Source of the DNA: UBA9547 sp044349205
Lineage (GTDB): Bacteria; Bacteroidota; Bacteroidia; Cytophagales; UBA9547
NCBI GenBank assembly: GCA_044349205.1
Contig: JBIKRJ010000026.1
Coordinates: 1 to 18,114, forward strand
Direction: 5' to 3'
DNA: 18,114 nt
Below, piece after piece: positions 6,954 through 14,001 of this stretch (the first letter of the stretch is position 1; the number at the start of each line of letters is the position of its first letter). The notes beneath the pieces are model-generated. The model did no database searches. It saw nothing but the letters and a program-made list of their open reading frames with translations, and had not been told where the DNA came from. The position numbers and the translations under genes are program-made.

Positions 6954-8507
6954 ATGGTAAAAAATAATCGCATGATATCGACACAGGAACTGTTCCGTCG
7001 TTTCGAAATAGATACGCATTTGAAACAAACCGCCTGTAGCGGACAGCAATGGCACAATTCAAACGAAACCGAAAACATAAAGATTGTTTCGCCCATTGAC
7101 CACACTGAAACGGGCCTTTGCTATTTGGCCAATAAAAATACCTACGACCTAGTAGTGCAAAAAGCCAAAGTAGCTTTTCCAAAATGGGCTTCGACTCCTG
7201 CTCCCAAACGTGGGGATATCATTCGCCAATTTGGAAATGCTATTCGTGCGCAAAAGGAAGTTTTGGCACAAATTGTGACTATAGAATCGGGAAAAATATA
7301 CCAAGAAGCCCTGGGAGAAGTGCAAGAAGTGATCGACATCTGTGATTTTGCTGTGGGACTTTCGCGCCAGCTTTATGGCATTACCATACAGTCTGAAAGG
7401 CCACAGCACCGCATGATGGAACAATGGCATCCTTTGGGATTAGTAGGCATTATTTCAGCCTTCAATTTTCCTGTTGCTGTTTGGTCGTGGAATGCCCTAA
7501 TAGGAGCCGTTTGTGGCAATGTCATTTTGTGGAAACCATCTGAAAAAACACCTTTTTCGGCCGTTTTTATGCATAAAATTCTATCAAAAGTATTGGAGGA
7601 AAATGCCTTGCCTGAAGGAATTTTCAACTTGGTTTTGGGCGATAAAAGAATTGGCGAGGCTATGGCTGCCGACGAAAATATTGCCTTGGTTTCGGCAACG
7701 GGTTCTACCACTATGGGCAAAAAAGTGGCCTTGGCAGTGGCGGGGCGCCTAGGGAAATCGTTGTTGGAACTAAGCGGCAACAATGCCATTATCGTGACCG
7801 AACATGCCAATTTGGAACTGGCCATTCCTGCCATTGTATTCGGAGCAGTAGGGACTTGCGGTCAACGCTGCACCAGCACCAGACGGTTGATTGTGCACGA
7901 AAATATGTACCAAAAGGTAAAAGAACGATTGGTAGAAGTGTACAAAAGTATTGCTCCCACCAACCCCTTTGCCGAAGGTGCACTTTTGGGTCCTCTGATT
8001 GACGAAAATGCCGTACATGAATTTTCCAACACCATTTCGCAAGTTCAAAAAGAGGGGGGAAATCTTTTGGTAGGTGGCACTGTAGTACAAGAAATGAAAG
8101 GAAATTATGTACTTCCGGCTATTGTGGAAGCCCAAAACGGATTTGCAAGTGTGCAACGCGAAACATTTGCCCCTATCCTCTATCTAATAAAATATGCGGG
8201 TGCGGTGGCCAATGCGATTGCTATACAAAACGATGTGAAGCAAGGGCTTTCTTCGGCTATTTTTACGGATAATGTACTAGAGGCTGAGCTATTTGTAGCA
8301 AGTAGCGGTTCTGATTGTGGCATTGCCAATGTAAATTTGGGAACATCGGGTGCAGAAATAGGCGGTGCATTTGGTGGGGAAAAGGAAACGGGTGGAGGAA
8401 GAGAATCGGGCTCCGACGCGTGGAAAGCATACATGCGCCGACAAACCAATACCATTAACTATGGTAGCGAACTGCCTTTGGCGCAGGGCCTGAAATTTAA
8501 GATTTGA
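6954..8507 (+). CDS. ALDH7-type aldehyde dehydrogenase (alpha-aminoadipic semialdehyde dehydrogenase-like)
   Basis: A 517-residue NAD(P)+-dependent aldehyde dehydrogenase. The catalytic nucleophile is Cys306 in GQRCTSTRRL, the general base Glu272 in LLELSGNN and the oxyanion Asn171 in SAFNFPVAVW. The cofactor-binding Lys194 sits in LWKPSEKTP and the Rossmann glycines in SATGSTTMG (248-256). Several of these blocks (VTIESGKIYQEALGEVQE, SAFNFPVAVWSWN, GQRCTSTRRL) are characteristic of ALDH7 (antiquitin). That family oxidises alpha-aminoadipate semialdehyde/piperideine-6-carboxylate in lysine breakdown and also detoxifies other aldehydes. Substrate assignment is from family only; no lysine-pathway gene is adjacent. 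The ATG at 6972 is an alternative start. A weak -7 candidate (TAAACTTG, 6928-6935) lies upstream. The gene ends 2 nt from the convergent SirB1-like gene. Confidence 0.92.
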   Translation: MVKNNRMISTQELFRRFEIDTHLKQTACSGQQWHNSNETENIKIVSPIDHTETGLCYLANKNTYDLVVQKAKVAFPKWASTPAPKRGDIIRQFGNAIRAQKEVLAQIVTIESGKIYQEALGEVQEVIDICDFAVGLSRQLYGITIQSERPQHRMMEQWHPLGLVGIISAFNFPVAVWSWNALIGAVCGNVILWKPSEKTPFSAVFMHKILSKVLEENALPEGIFNLVLGDKRIGEAMAADENIALVSATGSTTMGKKVALAVAGRLGKSLLELSGNNAIIVTEHANLELAIPAIVFGAVGTCGQRCTSTRRLIVHENMYQKVKERLVEVYKSIAPTNPFAEGALLGPLIDENAVHEFSNTISQVQKEGGNLLVGGTVVQEMKGNYVLPAIVEAQNGFASVQRETFAPILYLIKYAGAVANAIAIQNDVKQGLSSAIFTDNVLEAELFVASSGSDCGIANVNLGTSGAEIGGAFGGEKETGGGRESGSDAWKAYMRRQTNTINYGSELPLAQGLKFKI

Positions 8508-8509
8508 GT

Positions 8510-9391
8510 TTAGAGCTCCCCTCCTTCGTCGGAAAAAGAGTAGAGCATTTCCTTCACTTCGCGCATTTTGTGTTGGTCGCCCAACTTTTCGTACGAAACC
8601 ACCAAATTGCGTAGCACGCGTTTCAAAATTTCGATGTGGTTGCAGGGTTCGTAAAACACGGGCGAATAGGACAAATTGAGGTGATGAATGTAATTGTCTA
8701 TGTCAGACTTGGAGAAAATGAGCCCTTTGTTAAACGCATTCACATAAAATTGTGTCTCGTCTGTTTTGTAGGTTAGTATAAACAAATTGGGCAAATTGAC
8801 ACCGTACATGGGCAATTTCAACTTTTGAGCCACCAGCATGTAAATGGCGCACAGTGTAATGGGATTCCCTTTTTTCCCTTCCAGCACCACATTAATCATG
8901 GAATTGCTAGGTGAATGGAAGTTTTTGGTATTGGCACTAAATCTGAGTTTTTGGAACAAGACTCCGTTCAAAATTTTAACTTGGTCGAAAGGATGCAATT
9001 CGCCTTTCATTTCAAGCCAAGCCTCGTAATATATTTCCTCTATTTCTTTTTTCAGTTTTTCAAATTCTAAATCGGGATATTGATACGTGGCAATAATCCA
9101 CAAGCCTTCCAACAAATCGCTGCCGCCTTCTTTTACCCAAGCAGCCAGTCTCACTTTTACTTGCTCGTACTGCACAGTGTGCAAAAGATCCTCTATGCGC
9201 CTTTGCACATTCGGATCCATATTTTTTTCCCATTCTGTTTCCAAAAAAGGGATTATGAACGAGCCCAAAGAGATAATTTTCTCTTCGACATGGGTCAATA
9301 TTTCTTCATCTTCGTCGCTTAGCAAAGAAACAAGCGCTTTGAGATTCTTTTCATCTGGCATATTTTCACCCATATCTTCTGTTTGTTTCAT
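8510..9391 (-). CDS. SirB1 / transglutaminase-like fold protein
   Basis: 293 residues, no signal peptide, probably cytoplasmic. The N-terminal part (about 15-130) is helical and acidic. The middle holds the signature of the SirB1/Transglut_core2 family: LNGVLF (141-146), FSANTKNFHSPSNSMINVVL (151-170) and KGNPITLCAIYMLVAQKL (174-191), with Cys181. It then reads MYGVNLPNLFIL (195-206). In many SirB1 proteins the corresponding stretch is GVNFPGHF with a His; here that His is replaced by Leu. The C-terminus (about 255-293) is a TPR-like helical pair. The family is common in bacteria but without a defined biochemical role; a proteolytic or scaffold function is only inferred. The ATG at 9391 is used; a second Met at codon 11 is possible. 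It is divergent from the PorV-like gene. Confidence 0.8.
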   Translation of the reverse strand: MKQTEDMGENMPDEKNLKALVSLLSDEDEEILTHVEEKIISLGSFIIPFLETEWEKNMDPNVQRRIEDLLHTVQYEQVKVRLAAWVKEGGSDLLEGLWIIATYQYPDLEFEKLKKEIEEIYYEAWLEMKGELHPFDQVKILNGVLFQKLRFSANTKNFHSPSNSMINVVLEGKKGNPITLCAIYMLVAQKLKLPMYGVNLPNLFILTYKTDETQFYVNAFNKGLIFSKSDIDNYIHHLNLSYSPVFYEPCNHIEILKRVLRNLVVSYEKLGDQHKMREVKEMLYSFSDEGGEL

Positions 9392-9457
9392 TTATTGGGA
9401 CTAATCTCGTACTTTTCGGTAAAAGTATAAACCCAAAAGCATCTTAATTTTACGCAC
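9392..9457. promoter_or_regulatory. Divergent intergenic region with a short inverted repeat
   Basis: This 66-bp gap separates the starts of the SirB1-like gene (-) and the PorV-like gene (+). It contains TACTTTT (9410-9416), a CGGT loop and AAAAGTA (9421-9427). On the minus strand TACTTTTA and on the plus strand TAATTTTA (9445-9452) each differ from TAnnTTTG by one base. Both promoters must lie here or overlap the genes, but no element is convincing. Confidence 0.3.
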
Positions 9458-10312
9458 TTGTTTCTTTTTAGGTGCAATATTTCTTTTTCCACTTGCTATT
9501 TTATTGGTTCTCTGTGGTTTTTGCTTTTTCAGCAATCTGTTTTTGCACAACAATTTATTCCGGTAGGTGCCAGAATAAATGCCTTGGGAAATACCGCAGT
9601 AACCTTGGGCGACGCTTTTTCTGTTTTTTCGAATCCCGCTACCCTTATTAGCTTGCCAACCCGAACAGCCGCTGCTTTTTTCGAGCAGCGATATGCCGTA
9701 GAGGGGCTAAATTCGATGGCTTTTGCTTATAGTCATCCTATAAAAACTTCATGTGTAGCCCTGGGCACCACCCGATTCGGCGACGAATTGCTCAATCATA
9801 GTCGTGTAGAATTGGGCTTCGGTCATAAGATAAGGACGGTTTCGCTTGGCGGCGGACTTGGCTATCAGCAATTATTCGTGACCGAAAATGGGATGGCAAA
9901 AGCTCTTACCCTACAGTTTGGCGGAACAGCCGAGATAAGCAAAAAACTGGTGTATGGTGCCCATGTGTACAATATGCTGCGCGCGAAAGTAGCCTCGGAA
10001 AGTGCCCTTTATTATCCTGTCACAATGAAAATGGGATTTTCGTATTTGCCCATAAATGAGCTAATTATCACAACCGAAGTGGAAAAAGCAAGCGGGCTAT
10101 TGCCCAATTTTAAAGCTGGACTGGAATACCGCCTTACCGAATGGTTTTTTGCCCGAACTGCCGTGAACACGGCGCCTTCCAACGGTTTTGGCGGCATAGG
10201 GCTAAAGTTCAAGGAATTCTCTTTAGACTATGGGGTTTCCTTTCGTAGCAGGTTAGGTTTTGTGCATTACCTTGGCTTGGTTTACTGCCCCAAATCAAAA
10301 AAAACTAGGTAA
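9458..10312 (+). CDS. PorV/PorQ-like outer-membrane beta-barrel protein
   Basis: About 284 residues. A signal peptide ends near residue 30 (LFQQSVFA, then QQF). The mature N-terminus reads VGARINALGNTAVTLGDAFSVFSNPATL (about 36-63), the pattern of PorV/PorQ and UPF0164-type barrels, where an amphipathic start with a NxA/NPA motif precedes alternating beta strands. The remainder is rich in short amphipathic strands (for example VSLGGGLGYQQLFV, LVYGAHVYNML, FSLDYGVSF). PorV shuttles type IX cargo to the attachment complex, but this protein is shorter than PorV and its role is unknown. The reading frame has no ATG between the in-frame stop at 9428-9430 and the signal peptide, so TTG at 9458 is the best start; a later TTG or another non-ATG start is possible. 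The 3' end overlaps the opposing gene by 8 nt. Confidence 0.72.
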   Translation: MFLFRCNISFSTCYFIGSLWFLLFQQSVFAQQFIPVGARINALGNTAVTLGDAFSVFSNPATLISLPTRTAAAFFEQRYAVEGLNSMAFAYSHPIKTSCVALGTTRFGDELLNHSRVELGFGHKIRTVSLGGGLGYQQLFVTENGMAKALTLQFGGTAEISKKLVYGAHVYNMLRAKVASESALYYPVTMKMGFSYLPINELIITTEVEKASGLLPNFKAGLEYRLTEWFFARTAVNTAPSNGFGGIGLKFKEFSLDYGVSFRSRLGFVHYLGLVYCPKSKKTR

Positions 10313-10793
10313 GGTTGTTCAAAAAAAGTTTTTCCAATTCCTGATTATAGTCATATTGTAAGTCTTCGTGCAACCCTTGCATAGCTTTGCGCATTTTTAG
10401 CATTTGCTTTTCCAAAGCCACATTTACAAACGAGAGTACGGTTGGCGAATACCGCTCCGATTTCATTTTATGGCACACATGCAGCAACAAATCCAACTCA
10501 ACAGTTTTAGAATTGGCGTATTTGTTGTATTTGTGGGTAATTTTTAAAATTTTTCTCAACCCTTTCTTGGTTACATAGGCATTGGCTCGAGGCAGTTCGG
10601 TATATAGGTCATTTATCTCTTGTTTCACCTCCTCTATAAAAGCTTGCTCGTTCGAGGCATCGAAAACGAGGTAGTTCAGCAATTCCTTATTTTCCTTTTT
10701 GTATTTGGCCAATCGCAAACACAATTCCACCACTTCAAACTTGTCGAGCTCGTGCAATGCTTTTTTTATTTCAGAAATGGTAGAAGTTTTCAT
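10305..10793 (-). CDS. Conserved Bacteroidota protein of unknown function, helical, cytoplasmic
   Basis: 162 residues from the ATG at 10793. This start forms an ATGA overlap with the stop codon of the upstream gene, which indicates translational coupling. A longer reading frame to 10856 begins with TTG and lies inside the upstream gene, so it is not preferred. The protein has no signal peptide or membrane segment and is charged and almost wholly helical. Notable blocks are ELCLRLAKYKKENKELLNYL (about 23-42), VTKKGLRKILKITHKYNKY and a C-terminal GLHEDLQYDYNQELEKLF. I recognise it as a widespread unannotated Bacteroidota family with no assigned domain that I can name with confidence. It may be an adaptor or a partner of the secreted protein encoded just upstream. 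The gene ends with TAG followed directly by eight T on the minus strand. Confidence 0.75.
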   Translation of the reverse strand: MKTSTISEIKKALHELDKFEVVELCLRLAKYKKENKELLNYLVFDASNEQAFIEEVKQEINDLYTELPRANAYVTKKGLRKILKITHKYNKYANSKTVELDLLLHVCHKMKSERYSPTVLSFVNVALEKQMLKMRKAMQGLHEDLQYDYNQELEKLFLNNLT

Positions 10794-11209
10794 TCGATGA
10801 CATCTCCCATGCGGTCGCGACAAAAACGATACTGTTTTTTGACTCGATGCTTCCAAAATGGGCCTTTGGTAAAAAATAAGCCCATTTCGACAAAAAAATT
10901 GTGCAATTCCATCTCCATTCCGCTCTTTCGGCCAAGCGATTTTTCGCAGTCGGTAGTAAGTATCACATACTCAAATCCCATTTTCGAAGCAGTGAAATTG
11001 GCCACGCAATCGTTGCTGTAAATGGGGTTTTGGGAAGGCCTTTTGTATATAATTTTCAGTTTCTTATTGGTATTGGAAGGCTTGGCTTGGCTACGTTTGA
11101 AGGTGTAATCCAATTGGCCATAGTTTTCTTCTTGTGCCAACAGCGTGTGGGAAATGCAAAAAAGGAAAAAGATAAAAACTAAATGAAACGTATTGAGCCT
11201 CAAAACCAT
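10790..11209 (-). CDS. Secreted protein of unknown function with three cysteines
   Basis: 139 residues. Residues 1-25 form a clear signal peptide (hydrophobic LVFIFFLFCISHTLLA, then QEEN). The mature part has three Cys (68, 88, 130), a SNDCVANFTASKMGFEYVIL block (about 65-84) and a basic, aromatic C-terminus with FFTKGPFWKHRVKKQYRFC (about 112-130). The odd Cys number means at most one intramolecular disulfide plus a free thiol. I do not recognise a named family; small secreted Bacteroidota proteins with a similar ending (fFxKGxxWKxxVxKxxxxC) appear familiar to me, but I cannot name one. It is the first gene of a two-gene unit with the coupled helical protein and is divergent from the glycosyltransferase across 74 bp. 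No close -7 box was found. Confidence 0.75.
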   Translation of the reverse strand: MVLRLNTFHLVFIFFLFCISHTLLAQEENYGQLDYTFKRSQAKPSNTNKKLKIIYKRPSQNPIYSNDCVANFTASKMGFEYVILTTDCEKSLGRKSGMEMELHNFFVEMGLFFTKGPFWKHRVKKQYRFCRDRMGDVIE

Positions 11210-11216
11210 ACACAGG

Positions 11217-11228
11217 AATTAGCTAATT
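11217..11228. promoter_or_regulatory. 12-bp perfect palindrome in a divergent gap
   Basis: AATTAGCTAATT reads the same on both strands and lies 8 nt upstream of the start of the secreted unknown protein (11209, minus) and 55 nt from the glycosyltransferase ATG. Its position suits an operator controlling one or both genes, but AT-rich palindromes arise easily by chance and no second copy was seen. Confidence 0.2.
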
Positions 11229-11283
11229 TGCACAAAGAAACAAAAAAAACCGTTTATTTGAGTTTGCCAATCTTTGTACTCAC

Positions 11284-12252
11284 ATGCTTTATTCATTCAT
11301 CGTTCCAGTGTACAACCGACCCCATGAAATTCAGTCGCTTTTAGCGTGTTTGGCTAAGCAAACTTGCCGAAACTTCGAAGTTTTGGTTGTGGAAAGCGGT
11401 TCTTCCATCAAATCGGACGAAGTAGTGAAATCGTTTGAAAAAGAGTTGAATATACGATACTTCTACAAGGCAAACGACGGCCAAGGTTTTTCGCGCAACT
11501 TTGGCATGAAGCATGCCAAAGGCGACTTTTTCATCATTTTGGATTCGGATGTGCTGTTGGATGCCGATTATTTAAAAAATGTTGACGAAGGAATCGCCAA
11601 ACAAGGATTGGACGCATTTGGTGGGCCAGACAAACTGCATCCTGCTGCTACCGATATGCAAAAAGCCGTGAACTATTCCATGACCTCTTTTTTGACCACG
11701 GGGGGCATACGCGGTAGCCAAAAAAACATGGGCAAATTTTATCCTCGTAGCTTCAACATGGGTATTTCGCGAAAAGTGTTCGAAGCTACCGGGGGGTACA
11801 AATTGCCCTTTATGGGCGAGGACATTGAATTGAGCGCACGCATAATGAAGCTTGGTTTTAAAACCGGTTTAATCGAAAAAGCCCACGTGTGTCACGAACG
11901 AAAAAAAGACATTGGCTCTTATTACAAACAAATGCATTGGTTTGGAAGGGCGCGTATTAACATTTTCAGGTATTTTCCACACACCCTAAAAATCATACAT
12001 CTCGTGCCTGTTTTCTTTGTTTTATATCTTTTAGGTATTGTGGTGTCGGTGTTTGTCCGTACCCATTGTACATTCATTTTAGCAGCACCTATATTTCTTT
12101 TTTTTGCAGCCGTACTGGTCGATGCCTATGTGCAATACCATAGCATAAGAGTTGCTCTTCTTTCAATCCCAACAGTTTTCATTCAACTGTATGGCTACGC
12201 AATAGGAATGATAGAGGAAAGTTTGGCAAAAAGTGAAAGAAACGATACTTAG
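11284..12252 (+). CDS. Family 2 glycosyltransferase, membrane-associated
   Basis: 322 residues. The N-terminal GT-A domain starts FIVPVYNRPHEIQSLL (5-20), the nucleotide-sugar-binding segment of GT2 enzymes. The metal-binding DxD motif is DSD (87-89) in FIILDSDV. The likely catalytic acid region is MGEDIEL (167-173), preceded by FNMGISRKVFEATGGY, which also fits GT2 acceptors. Three hydrophobic segments near the C-terminus (about 239-258, 264-283, 291-310) should anchor it in the inner membrane. Such enzymes transfer sugars to lipids or polysaccharide precursors; donor and acceptor cannot be told from sequence. It is not in a polysaccharide cluster. A one-mismatch -7 box (AATCTTTG, 11269-11276) lies 7 nt before the ATG. 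It is convergent with dnaB, with a 6-nt gap. Confidence 0.92.
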   Translation: MLYSFIVPVYNRPHEIQSLLACLAKQTCRNFEVLVVESGSSIKSDEVVKSFEKELNIRYFYKANDGQGFSRNFGMKHAKGDFFIILDSDVLLDADYLKNVDEGIAKQGLDAFGGPDKLHPAATDMQKAVNYSMTSFLTTGGIRGSQKNMGKFYPRSFNMGISRKVFEATGGYKLPFMGEDIELSARIMKLGFKTGLIEKAHVCHERKKDIGSYYKQMHWFGRARINIFRYFPHTLKIIHLVPVFFVLYLLGIVVSVFVRTHCTFILAAPIFLFFAAVLVDAYVQYHSIRVALLSIPTVFIQLYGYAIGMIEESLAKSERNDT

Positions 12253-12258
12253 TTCATT

Positions 12259-13833
12259 TTAGAAAGGCGAATCGTCATCGTTTGGGATATTTTGGCCAAG
12301 ATCGAAATCGTCGTTCTTGTTAAAATTATCATTCAATTTGCTAGGCAAACGCATAAATTCAGGGCCGTCTGAGCCAGAAGGAAAACTACTGAAAGAAGAA
12401 TCAGCGTTATGGTTGCCAAAGTCATTTTCCAAATCGGCAAACTTGGTAAACTGACCTATGAATCGAAGTTTAATCGTTTCAAGCGAGCCGTTCCTGTGTT
12501 TGGCAATAATTACTTCGCCTATGCCTTTGGTCGAATTTTTTTCTTCGTCTTCCAAAATGCCGTAGTATTCAGGACGATACAAAAAGATAACCATGTCGGC
12601 ATCTTGTTCAATAGAACCCGATTCGCGCAAATCGGAGAGCATAGGGCGTTTGTCGCCACCACGGGTTTCGGTAGCGCGGCTTAACTGCGAAAGCGCAATA
12701 ACTGGTATATTCAATTCTTTTGCCAAACCTTTCAAACCTCTGGAAATGGTGGCAATTTCTTGCTCGCGGTTGGTTCCGCCTTTTCCTGGGTCAGAACCTC
12801 TCATGAGCTGCATATAGTCGATAATGATCATCTGAATATCGTACTGCGATTTCAGCTGACGGCTTTTGGCGCGCAACTCCATGATGCTAAGGGCAGGCGT
12901 ATCGTCAATGTAAATTGGGGCACTGCTCAAGTTACTTATGCGTTCGTGCAATCTTTGCCATTCGAAAGGCTCCAACTTTCCCTTGGTAATTTTATCACTC
13001 ATAAGTTCGGCTTCGGCCGAAATAAGGCGATTGATAAGCTGTACCGACGACATCTCGAGCGAAAACATAGCCACAGGTTTGCCAAACTGTACAGCCGCAT
13101 TGCGCATGGCCGACACCATAAATGCCGTTTTTCCCATACCTGGTCTTGCGGCAATAATAATCAAATCGGATTTTTGAAAACCTGAGGTCATCCTATCCAA
13201 ATCTGAAAAACCCGTTGGAATACCTGTAAGTCCGCCCTCGTTGTCTCTTTTAGCTTCCAATTCGCGTATGGCCTCTTTCAAAATATCGCGTACGCTGGCA
13301 TATTTCTTTTTTAAATTCGAATCTACAATTTGGAATATTTGCTGTTGAGCGTGGTCTAGAAGGTCGAACACGTCAGTAGTGTAATCGAAAGAATCACGCG
13401 TTATTTCTGAAGATATTTTGATAAGTTCGCGTTTAATAAAGTTCTCGGACACAATGCGTGCGTGGTATTCCAAGTTGGCCGACGAACTCACGCGTTGGGT
13501 AAGTTCGACCAGATAATAAGGGCCACCAACAAATTCTAGTTGTACGTTTTTTCGTAACTCGTTTGTAACAGTAAGCAGGTCGATAGGGTCGCCTTTGCTG
13601 TCCAAGGTAAGGATGGTTTCGTATATGATGCGATGCGCTTCTTTGTAAAAACTTTCGGGGCGTAAAATGTCTTGTACAAGAGATATGGAAGCTTTTTCAA
13701 TCATAAGCGCACCCAGTACCGCTTCTTCCGCTTCTAGGTTTTGGGGTGGTAACTTGCCCATTGACGAAGCCAGGTCTGAAATATTGCCTTTTGTTCCGGT
13801 ACGGCGGTTTGTGCGGGTATTGTTTTGTTCCAT
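12259..13833 (-). CDS. dnaB: Replicative DNA helicase DnaB
   Basis: 524 residues from the ATG at 13833 (MEQNNTRTNRR). The longer reading frame to 13881 starts with TTG and would add 16 unconserved residues, so it is rejected. The N-terminal DnaB domain begins GKLPPQNLEAEEAVLGALM (about 26-44). The RecA-like helicase core has Walker A ARPGMGKT (229-236), followed by FSLEMS, Walker B MIIIDYMQL (335-343) and the SGSIEQDADMVIFLYRPEYY block (about 415-434). An Asn/Asp-rich flexible tail ends DDDSPF. DnaB is the hexameric 5'-3' helicase that unwinds DNA at replication forks and loads primase. A consensus DnaA box lies 58 nt upstream of its start codon, which could link its expression to DnaA. No good -7 box was found for it; TACTTTG (13844-13838, minus) is one base short and too close. 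Confidence 0.98.
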   Translation of the reverse strand: MEQNNTRTNRRTGTKGNISDLASSMGKLPPQNLEAEEAVLGALMIEKASISLVQDILRPESFYKEAHRIIYETILTLDSKGDPIDLLTVTNELRKNVQLEFVGGPYYLVELTQRVSSSANLEYHARIVSENFIKRELIKISSEITRDSFDYTTDVFDLLDHAQQQIFQIVDSNLKKKYASVRDILKEAIRELEAKRDNEGGLTGIPTGFSDLDRMTSGFQKSDLIIIAARPGMGKTAFMVSAMRNAAVQFGKPVAMFSLEMSSVQLINRLISAEAELMSDKITKGKLEPFEWQRLHERISNLSSAPIYIDDTPALSIMELRAKSRQLKSQYDIQMIIIDYMQLMRGSDPGKGGTNREQEIATISRGLKGLAKELNIPVIALSQLSRATETRGGDKRPMLSDLRESGSIEQDADMVIFLYRPEYYGILEDEEKNSTKGIGEVIIAKHRNGSLETIKLRFIGQFTKFADLENDFGNHNADSSFSSFPSGSDGPEFMRLPSKLNDNFNKNDDFDLGQNIPNDDDSPF

Positions 13834-13874
13834 GTTGCAAAGTAGCGAGGGACGCGGTTTAGTTTTTAACCCAG

Positions 13875-13899
13875 TTATCAAGATAGGAATTGTGGATAA
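13875..13899. promoter_or_regulatory. DnaA box upstream of dnaB, with a weaker second copy
   Basis: TGTGGATAA at 13891-13899 is the exact complement of the DnaA box consensus TTATCCACA. A second sequence TTATCAAGA at 13875-13883 matches 7 of 9 bases on the opposite strand, giving an inverted pair 7 nt apart. It is followed by a very AT-rich stretch (13900-13930). The pair sits in the dnaB-mpl divergent gap. This could be autoregulation of replication genes by DnaA or a DnaA-titration site. Two boxes are too few to call an origin. Confidence 0.5.
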
Positions 13900-13944
13900 C
13901 TTTACTTCATAAATATTTCAAATATATTGCAGAGTTACTTCAAA

Positions 13945-13976
13945 ATTGGCTGCAGAAGCAAAAATGTATAGATTTG
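13945..13976 (+). promoter_or_regulatory. Putative sigma-A promoter for mpl
   Basis: ATTG (13945-13948) as -33 element, a 20-nt spacer, and TAGATTTG (13969-13976), an exact TAnnTTTG -7 element. The ATG at 14002 is 25 nt further on. This is the best complete Bacteroidota-type promoter in the window. Confidence 0.6.
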
Positions 13977-14001
13977 CCTTGCATCTTTTTATCATTTTTG
14001 A

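Noticed and set aside
7373..7834. 153-codon minus-strand frame inside the aldehyde dehydrogenase
   Set aside because: Antisense to the active-site region, with low-complexity Ser/Pro/Ala composition; a shadow frame.
10794..10856. 21-codon N-terminal extension of the helical unknown protein
   Set aside because: It starts with TTG inside the upstream gene, whereas the ATG at 10793 forms a typical ATGA coupling overlap.
12240..12283. AAACGAT / ATCGTTT inverted pair at the glycosyltransferase-dnaB junction
   Set aside because: A 7-bp stem with a 30-nt loop and no T-run; too weak to call a terminator.
12760..13185. 141-codon plus-strand frame antisense to dnaB
   Set aside because: It mirrors the helicase Walker region and has no start context or motif of its own.
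13834..13881. 16-codon N-terminal extension of dnaB
   Set aside because: It would start with TTG, is not part of the DnaB family, and an ATG at 13833 gives a normal N-terminus.
13870..13990. Replication origin in the dnaB-mpl gap
   Set aside because: Only one consensus and one weak DnaA box, with no box cluster and no neighbouring dnaA/dnaN; kept only as a possible regulatory site.
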